Assembly: GCA_945903675.1 (NCBI GenBank)
Contig: CAMDOP010000087.1
Location: forward strand, 1-11,158
From: Crenothrix polyspora
GTDB taxonomy: Bacteria; Pseudomonadota; Gammaproteobacteria; Methylococcales; Methylomonadaceae
Length of the DNA: 11,158 bases
Direction of reading: 5' to 3'
In this document: positions 6,030-11,158 of the stretch, piece after piece
How the letters are laid out: each line of letters begins with the position of its first letter
Position numbering within the stretch: position 1 is the stretch's first letter
Made by a program: the position numbers and the translations under genes
Notes under the pieces: generated by a model
Seen by the model: only the letters and a program-made list of their open reading frames with translations
Told to the model about the DNA's origin: nothing
The model's database searches: none

Positions 6030-7004
6030 CTAATGATTAGTTCTTTTAGATACTTGCTTAGGTGCAAGCCAAAAATATTTTATAAAAGCGGCACTGAAAT
6101 TACTAGAGTGATTGTAGCCGACAATATCAGCGACAACACTCACATGATATCGATTTGATGCCAATAATTGATAAGCCTTGCGCATTCTTATTTCCAGTAA
6201 TAAGCCATAAGGCGTGTTATTAAAATAATGATGGAATAAGGTTTTTAGTTTGAGCTGATTGATGCCTACCCGTTTAGCTAAAGCTTCAACAGACGGAGGC
6301 GTCTTAAACTCAAGAAATAAAATATCTTGGGCCTCCATGGCTATTTCACGGTCTTTTTGACTAAAGCGCTCTAAGTGTTCGGTAGGCTTTATCCATAAAT
6401 GCATCAACTCTGTCGCTAACAAAGACATCACTTGACCTTGCATAAAGAGTCGTCGACCTTCTTGGGGAATCTGGTTATTTAATAGTTGTTGTGCAATGAT
6501 TAAGCCCTGATGAGAGATAGGCAAACAACTAATCTGTTGAATGCCGGACTTATTGAATAAGGGCATTAAGTTAGCCGTGCCAAAGTAGCGCTCTACACAC
6601 TTTTGGTTAAGGGATAAGCGTAATTGCATGATGGCTTTATTAGCTTGGTAGTGTCGCTCACCTGAACTGGAATGATACGCGGCAATAGTCGTATAACCTT
6701 CCTTAAAAAAGATAGTGTTGCCTTGATTGCTAGAAAAACAAGAGTTACCTTTTAAGCTTAAAGTAATCATGAGTCTCGGCTCATCACTGTCTATTTTATT
6801 TAAAATAGACAGATCTTTTGATGGCCTGTAATCAGTTTCCATAAAGGTCAAATGATGATCTAGTTGGAATATATTAGTAAAACCCTGGCCTAGATTTTCA
6901 GGTAACGACTGTTGAAATCGATCATATTTATGCTGAAACTGTAGTGGTAATTCGTTATTGTTAATGCTCCAGCGTTTTACATTGTTTTGCTGTTGATAAG
7001 CCAT
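6030..7004 (-). CDS. AraC-family transcriptional regulator, PchR-like
   Basis: A 324-residue regulator. The C-terminal third carries two helix-turn-helix units: VEALAKRVGINQLKLKTLFH (about 239-258) and VSVVADIVGYNHSSNFSAAF (about 288-307). This spacing and the YGLLLEIRMRKAYQLL linker are typical of AraC/XylS proteins, and of the PchR-like subgroup that activates siderophore and metal-chelate receptor genes. The N-terminal 200 residues form the sensing part; MQLRLSLNQK (126-135) resembles PchR-like sensors. The ATG at 7004 follows GAGACGA about five bases upstream. It is divergent from the TonB receptor gene, the usual place for such a regulator. Boxes A, B and C are candidate binding sites, though the link is by position and repetition only. 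Confidence 0.88.
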   Translation of the reverse strand: MAYQQQNNVKRWSINNNELPLQFQHKYDRFQQSLPENLGQGFTNIFQLDHHLTFMETDYRPSKDLSILNKIDSDEPRLMITLSLKGNSCFSSNQGNTIFFKEGYTTIAAYHSSSGERHYQANKAIMQLRLSLNQKCVERYFGTANLMPLFNKSGIQQISCLPISHQGLIIAQQLLNNQIPQEGRRLFMQGQVMSLLATELMHLWIKPTEHLERFSQKDREIAMEAQDILFLEFKTPPSVEALAKRVGINQLKLKTLFHHYFNNTPYGLLLEIRMRKAYQLLASNRYHVSVVADIVGYNHSSNFSAAFIKYFWLAPKQVSKRTNH

Positions 7005-7155
7005 ATAGTTCGTCTCATTAGATTAAGCTTTTGTTATCTAATGCAAGAAACGGTCCATATTTTTTAAGGGTATATAATTCATTGACTTATATTTTTATTA
7101 ATAGTCTATATAGCTTTTTTTTATAAAAAACTGTGTTATTTAACGTATACAGTAG

Positions 7156-7206
7156 GTCATATCACCTAGTTTTCTGTTTAGCATACAAAATATTCCGTTT
7201 GCCATA
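7156..7206. promoter_or_regulatory. Regulatory box C between araC and TonB receptor
   Basis: GGTCATATCACCTAGTTTT (7155/6-7173) shares 16 identical consecutive bases with box A (2395-2410). Unlike A and B it is not clearly doubled as an inverted pair. Further downstream, GCATAC (7181-7186) and GCCATAC (7201-7207), with AAGCCATAA after it, form a loose direct-repeat series that may be additional regulator contacts. A TATTCC at 7191-7196 is a possible -10 for the receptor gene, giving a leader of about 145 bases. The rest of the 343-base gap (7005-7155) is very AT-rich and should hold the araC promoter, which I cannot place with confidence. Confidence 0.55.
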
Positions 7207-7347
7207 CGTATAAGCCATAACTTAGCGCTTATTTTTGTTTAGTATCTGCAGTACTGTCTGAGATAAGTCGATGTATTGATTTTTTTTAGATAAAAGCCAC
7301 AGCGTGTCTAACGAAAGCTGTGTTCATTTACTACATTGGTAATTAAC

Positions 7348-9663
7348 ATGAATCGTTTATATCCCAAATCACCGACTAAGTTTTTACGTATAACTCGGCC
7401 GCTATTAGTGTCCTTGTTGTTAATTAATCCAGGCATAGAATTGTTTGCCGAAGAACTAACTAATAGCACTGAATTAGAGGGCAAAGCTTCTAAAGTAATT
7501 TCTGATACGAAAACGCCTGCCAAGAAAGCTAAATCAAGTACTGATAAAAACACCGAAGCGGCCACTACACTTAAAACTATGGAAGTGTCTGAAACAAAAG
7601 ATAAAAAACTTGCCGCAGCAGTTGCTGAAGTCGCACTGACGCCCGGAGGCGTTACTTTACTTAACATCAATGAACTGAGTGACCGTAATGTCTCCAATAT
7701 GGCTGATGTCTTGCGTTATGCCCCTGGCGTATATTCAACTAGTCAAAGTGGCAACGATGAAGTCTTTGTATCTAGTCGTGGTTCAAATCTAGATGCAAAT
7801 AACTATGCCGCTAGTGGCGTTAAATATTTACAAGATGGTTTACCCGTCACAGCTGCTGATGGTAACAATCATAATCGCATGATCGATCCTTTATCTGCAA
7901 ACTATGCCACCGTTGCTCGTGGCGGTAATGCTTTAAAATATGGCGCTAGCACTATGGGTGGCGCTATTGATTTTACGTCTCCGACTGCTCTAAATAGTCC
8001 AATGACAAGGCTTTCGCTCAATGGCGGCAGTTTTGGTCAGTTCCTCGGTCGTGGTACGGTTAGTAAAGTTTTTAATGACAGTTTTGATGGCTTATTAACC
8101 ATAGAAGGCAAAGAATGGGATGGTTATCGTGCCCATAACAAACAAGATCGTATCGGGGTTTATAGTAACGTTGGTTGGCAAATTTCGGACTCTGTCGTTA
8201 ACCGAACTTTTTTTAGTTATATCAAAAATAATCAGCAATTACCGGGGCAATTGACTAGAGCGCAATTTAATGCAAATCCCTACCAAGCTAGTACACAAGC
8301 TTTAGGCGGTAATTATCAAGTAAATACTGAAACAGAGCGTGTTGCCAATAAAACCACTTGGACTATCGATGATAAAAGTTCACTTGACGTTGGTTTTTCT
8401 TTTGAAAACCAGCATCTTTATCATCCAATCGTAGATACGGTATTGGTGCCCAATGCTAATTTTCAACAAGGCGGTATGAATAATGCCTTTAGTATGTTGG
8501 TCGATAGTACTCAGCAAGACTGGGGTACTACAGCACGCTATAACAGACATTTAGATAGTCATGATTTATTGGTCGGTCTAAATGTAGGTACTAATTCGGA
8601 TCGAGGTGGCAATTACGTTAATAATGGTGGCTTAAAAGGTGCTATGAGTAATGCGATTACCAAAAAAGCCGATAATATAGAAATTTTTGCCCAAGATCAT
8701 TGGCATTTAACCGATAAATGGACCTTGACGCCTGCCATACAAGGTGTGTTTGCGCATCGCGAAGTTAATAATGCCAGATTAGCTATTCCTCAGGATGGAC
8801 AGCCTCTAGTTGCGCCTTTTGTTGCACCTCCACAATACAATGTTCGTAATTTTTATTCTCAAGGGGGCAATGCCAGCAATGACTATACGGGCTTTAATCC
8901 TAGTTTAGGTTTGATGTATAACCTAACTAAAAACGCTAGCCTATACACGAATGCCACTCGCTTATATGCGCCACCGACTAATTATAATATTGCGGACAAT
9001 ATTACCTCAGGTTCAAGTACTACCAATCTTAAAGCGATGGAAGGCACCTCTGTTGAAATTGGAACGCGTGGCAAACAAAATATCAATGCCTTAAATTCAG
9101 TGAATTGGGATTTGGCGCTGTATTATTCTTGGCTTAATAATGAAATATTATCTGTGACCCCCGCAAGTGGTACACCCATAGCCGCAAACTTTAATAACAC
9201 TGTACATGCAGGCGTTGAAGGTTTAATTGGCGGTAATTTTGCTTTAGAGGGTACTGGTACGCATAGCATCAGACCTTTATTATCGTATACGGTCAATAGT
9301 TTCAATTTTGATAATGATCGAACTTACGGTAATAATGCGTTACCTGCTGCCCCCGATTACTTCTTAAAAGGTGAGGCTATGTATCATCATTCTGCCGGTT
9401 ATTTTATGGGCCCTACTTTTGATGTGGTTGGTAAACGCTGGGGTGATTATGCAAACACTTACAAAATTGATTCCTATGGGTTACTGGGCATGCGTACGGG
9501 TTGGTCAAATAACCATTACAAACTGTTCGTAGAAGGCCGAAACTTGTTAGATACCGTTTACGTAGCCAATACGAATATTTTAAATACCGCAGGTGCTGGT
9601 GATGCCATGTTAAACGCAGGCGCACCCTTATCATTTTATGGCGGTGTAGAAATTACTTATTAA
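7348..9663 (+). CDS. TonB-dependent receptor, FecA-like
   Basis: A 771-residue outer-membrane receptor importing a large ligand, probably a metal chelate, with energy from TonB. Residues 1-34 are a signal peptide (basic MNRLYPKSPTKFLRITR, hydrophobic LLVSLLLI, cleavage near LFA). A Lys/Thr-rich linker of about 50 residues follows; TLKTMEVSE (about 74-82) may be the TonB box. The plug runs from about 97 to 215 with LPVTAADGNNHNRMIDPLSA and YGASTMGGAIDF, features of the FecA-like group. The rest is the beta-barrel ending GGVEITY with a terminal aromatic residue. The linker is too short for the FecA signalling domain, so control by sigma/anti-sigma signalling is unlikely and the divergent AraC protein fits instead. 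ATG is preferred to an upstream TTG at 7336 because it starts the signal peptide cleanly. Confidence 0.96.
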   Translation: MNRLYPKSPTKFLRITRPLLVSLLLINPGIELFAEELTNSTELEGKASKVISDTKTPAKKAKSSTDKNTEAATTLKTMEVSETKDKKLAAAVAEVALTPGGVTLLNINELSDRNVSNMADVLRYAPGVYSTSQSGNDEVFVSSRGSNLDANNYAASGVKYLQDGLPVTAADGNNHNRMIDPLSANYATVARGGNALKYGASTMGGAIDFTSPTALNSPMTRLSLNGGSFGQFLGRGTVSKVFNDSFDGLLTIEGKEWDGYRAHNKQDRIGVYSNVGWQISDSVVNRTFFSYIKNNQQLPGQLTRAQFNANPYQASTQALGGNYQVNTETERVANKTTWTIDDKSSLDVGFSFENQHLYHPIVDTVLVPNANFQQGGMNNAFSMLVDSTQQDWGTTARYNRHLDSHDLLVGLNVGTNSDRGGNYVNNGGLKGAMSNAITKKADNIEIFAQDHWHLTDKWTLTPAIQGVFAHREVNNARLAIPQDGQPLVAPFVAPPQYNVRNFYSQGGNASNDYTGFNPSLGLMYNLTKNASLYTNATRLYAPPTNYNIADNITSGSSTTNLKAMEGTSVEIGTRGKQNINALNSVNWDLALYYSWLNNEILSVTPASGTPIAANFNNTVHAGVEGLIGGNFALEGTGTHSIRPLLSYTVNSFNFDNDRTYGNNALPAAPDYFLKGEAMYHHSAGYFMGPTFDVVGKRWGDYANTYKIDSYGLLGMRTGWSNNHYKLFVEGRNLLDTVYVANTNILNTAGAGDAMLNAGAPLSFYGGVEITY

Positions 9664-9665
9664 CT

Positions 9666-9689
9666 GACGTTACGCAGTAACGTCGTTTT
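9666..9689 (+). terminator. Terminator of the TonB receptor gene
   Basis: GACGTTAC (9666-9673) and GTAACGTC (9677-9684) form a perfect 8-base stem with loop GCA, followed by GTTTT. It starts two bases after the stop codon. Confidence 0.75.
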
Positions 9690-9699
9690 GCTCTCGTTT

Positions 9700-9925
9700 G
9701 CCGCGCCGAGCACCGCAGGTTTTGTTGGGATTAGCCCGAAGGGGCGCGGCATGGATGCCGTGCGTCGGTAGGAGGGCAGGAAGCCCTCTCTACCGCCCCC
9801 CGACAAAACCGAGGAGCGCAGGAAGTAGCGGCAATCGAGCCGCTTTTTCTTTGGATACTTTCTAAAGGCTACGCAAAAGAAAGTATCTCGCCCTCGGGTG
9901 CGATAACCCGATTAAAACAATCGTC
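9700..9925. repeat. GC-rich multi-hairpin intergenic repeat element
   Basis: Four or more hairpins follow one another. GGTTTTGTTGGG (9718-9729) pairs with CCCGACAAAACC (9799-9810) and encloses GCGCGGCAT/ATGCCGTGC (9744-9763) and a long arm GGTAGGAGGGC / GCCCTCTCTACC (about 9767-9794). Next come AGCGGC/GCCGCT with a T-rich tail (9827-9851, a good terminator in its own right), GATACTTTCT/AGAAAGTATC (9854-9863 and 9878-9887), CGGGT/ACCCG (9895-9910), and small TCGC/GCGA arms. CCGAGCACCGCAGG and CCGAGGAGCGCAGG are near direct repeats flanking the cruciform. It is much richer in GC than its surroundings and encodes nothing. I believe it is a dispersed genomic repeat of the REP-like kind, but only one copy is visible here. 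Confidence 0.65.
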
Positions 9926-10004
9926 GCGATAGCGATCTCATTATTTGTTTTTTATAAATCGCTGTATGGCTGCGTAATATCAGTTATTAATGTCTCTGTA
10001 GTAA

Positions 10005-10047
10005 AGGTTAGGTTTGAATGGTCTTTAGACTAGCCCAAGCCTAACTT
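10005..10047 (+). ncRNA. Structured leader or small RNA candidate upstream of the amidohydrolase gene
   Basis: AGGTTAGGTTTG (10005-10016) pairs with CAAGCCTAACTT (10036-10047) over 12 positions with two G-T pairs, enclosing a smaller GTC/GAC hairpin (10021-10030). Together with the terminator that follows at 10058-10093 this makes a compact two-hairpin RNA. It matches no riboswitch class that I recognise. It could be a small RNA ending at the terminator or an attenuating 5' leader of the gene at 10118. The preceding stretch 9926-10004 shows nothing. Confidence 0.35.
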
Positions 10048-10057
10048 GTAAGTCTTG

Positions 10058-10093
10058 GCGGTATCAGTCATAGTACTGATACCGCTTTTTTTT
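10058..10093 (+). terminator. Perfect intrinsic terminator 24 bases before the amidohydrolase start
   Basis: GCGGTATCAGT (10058-10068) and ACTGATACCGC (10075-10085) form a perfect 11-base stem with a 6-base loop, followed by eight T residues. This is the strongest intrinsic terminator in the window. Transcripts from upstream should stop here unless it is conditionally melted. Confidence 0.85.
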
Positions 10094-10117
10094 GATTTCT
10101 TTTTGAGTTATCTTCAA

Positions 10118-11158
10118 ATGAAAAAAGTTTTAAAGTTCTATCAATTAGCTCGGTGGTCATTATTTTTAACGCTTATTATCTCTTGCCCAGTTATTGCCCA
10201 AACCGTTGAACAAAAATCGCTGATCATCCATGCCGCACGCGTGTTTGATGGCACGATGATGAGAACCGATACCTCAGTATGGGTGGAAGGTGGGCTCATC
10301 ACTAAAATTGCAAAGCGCGAGGCTGATCAAATCCCAGGTGCGACCGTTATTGATTTAGGCAATGCAACGTTGTTACCCGGATTGATAGAGCTACATGCCC
10401 ACTTAGATTATCAACACATACCAGAGGACGTTGTACTTAAACATGGTATTACTACCTTACGTGATGTTGGTGGTCCGGTTCACCTTCCTTATGGCGGTGA
10501 TGGACGTTTACGTAAGCTGACTTCAGGGCTCATTATTACCGCAGCTAATGGTTATCCTATCTCAGTGATGGGTGCTGACAATATCGCTGTAGCCGTAACT
10601 ACCGAGCAGCAAGCCAGAGCGACTGTGCGCGAATTGATTAATGGTGGCGCTGTCATTATTAAAATAGCTTTAGAGCCCGGTGGAGAAATTGGAGCGCCCT
10701 GGCTTGCTGGACATCATCATGAAAAACCTGAGCATGTCGATCATCATCATCATCATCATCAGCATATGCCTCAAGCCAAAAAAGCTTGGCCTTTATTATC
10801 ATTATCTATTGTTAAAGCTATCGTTGATGAAGCACATCTACAGGGTAAAAAAGTAACCGCGCATGTGGCTGAGGCCAAAGGTGTCAGTATTGCTATAAAA
10901 GCGGGCGTTGATGAATGGGCACATACGCCTTGTAATGCCATACCGAAGGCCTTATTAAAAAGAGCTATCGCTCAACAGGTAAAAATGGTCTCTACCCTAG
11001 ATACTTTATCTAAATGTACTGGCCTTGCACAAAATGTCAGTGCTTGGACAGCCTTGGGTGGTGAGCTTTTATATGGCGCTGAAATAGGACATAGTGATAT
11101 CCCATGGGGTATTGATGCTCAAGAGTTAATGGCTATGAAGCATCAAGCAAACATGTCT
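10118..11158 (+). CDS. Exported metal-dependent amidohydrolase with His-rich insert (3' end cut)
   Basis: 347 codons are open to the window edge. The product is a TIM-barrel amidohydrolase of the imidazolonepropionase-related group (COG1228), which hydrolyses C-N bonds with bound metal. The first metal pair is H93 and H95 in LLPGLIELHAHLDY, K182 in VIIKIALEPG is a candidate bridging lysine, and H249 (VTAHVAEAKG) and H269 (DEWAHTP) are the next ligands. Where relatives have a GTD-type Asp, this one reads YGAEIGHSD (E322). A His-rich loop at 199-216 (HHHEKPEHVDHHHHHHQH) interrupts the barrel and could bind Ni, Zn, Cu or Co. Residues 1-27 are a signal peptide ending in PVIA; ISC at 21-23 also fits a lipobox, so it may be a periplasmic lipoprotein. 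The ribosome binding site is weak (GAG about ten bases before the ATG). Substrate unknown; the neighbouring receptor suggests it may process the imported ligand. Confidence 0.85.
   Translation, partial: MKKVLKFYQLARWSLFLTLIISCPVIAQTVEQKSLIIHAARVFDGTMMRTDTSVWVEGGLITKIAKREADQIPGATVIDLGNATLLPGLIELHAHLDYQHIPEDVVLKHGITTLRDVGGPVHLPYGGDGRLRKLTSGLIITAANGYPISVMGADNIAVAVTTEQQARATVRELINGGAVIIKIALEPGGEIGAPWLAGHHHEKPEHVDHHHHHHQHMPQAKKAWPLLSLSIVKAIVDEAHLQGKKVTAHVAEAKGVSIAIKAGVDEWAHTPCNAIPKALLKRAIAQQVKMVSTLDTLSKCTGLAQNVSAWTALGGELLYGAEIGHSDIPWGIDAQELMAMKHQANMS

Noticed and set aside
9123..9634. Minus-strand open frames inside the TonB receptor gene
   Set aside because: Shadows of the real plus-strand gene; no ribosome binding sites or recognisable products.
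10742..10765. CAT repeat as a cloning tag or artefact
   Set aside because: It is embedded in a longer natural His-rich loop, with the conserved frame continuing on both sides.
1..11158. CRISPR arrays, tRNA or rRNA genes, insertion sequences
   Set aside because: No regularly spaced repeats, cloverleaf sequences, or transposase motifs were seen on either strand.

Overview
The window looks like a chromosomal segment of an AT-rich gammaproteobacterium. Codons are AT-rich throughout, the genome has a FecA-like TonB receptor and a PchR-like AraC regulator, and a GC-rich multi-hairpin intergenic repeat stands out against the AT-rich background. A Methylococcales-type methanotroph is my best guess from the look of the repeat and codon use, but nothing here proves it.

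Layout. (1) 1-2181, minus strand: a tightly overlapping ABC operon (ATPase, DUF3526-type ABC-2 permease, and the first 16 codons of a second permease cut by the window edge). (2) 2182-3410: a divergent regulatory region, a 45-codon small ORF with a good ribosome binding site, an exported PrxQ/BCP-type peroxiredoxin, and a hairpin terminator. (3) 3543-4450, minus strand: an intact YefM-YoeB toxin-antitoxin pair with its own promoter and operator, followed upstream by the wreck of a second toxin-antitoxin pair (Phd/YefM-like plus ParE/RelE-like). (4) 4522-5800: a regulatory site, a long leader with a terminator hairpin, a stand-alone HEAGH (FtsH/M41-like) peptidase-domain protein, and a broken small gene coupled to it. 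(5) 6030-9663: a PchR-like AraC regulator divergent from a FecA-like TonB-dependent receptor. (6) 9666-10117: terminator, multi-hairpin repeat, and a second structured leader or small RNA ending in a perfect terminator. (7) 10118-11158: an exported His-rich amidohydrolase, cut by the right edge.

The thread tying these together is a shared DNA box (core GGCATATCACCTA, extended CATATCACCTAGTTTT). It occurs in front of the ABC operon and small ORF/peroxiredoxin unit, in front of the M41-like gene, and between the araC gene and the TonB receptor. In two of the three places it is doubled as an inverted pair. The simplest reading is one AraC-controlled uptake regulon. The FecA-like receptor would bring in a ligand (probably a metal chelate). 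The periplasmic amidohydrolase and peroxiredoxin would act on the ligand or on associated oxidative stress. The ABC-2/NosY-like transporter and the M41-like protein would serve roles I cannot assign. The toxin-antitoxin cluster looks like later accessory cargo inside this locus. The common regulation is inferred from sequence repetition only.
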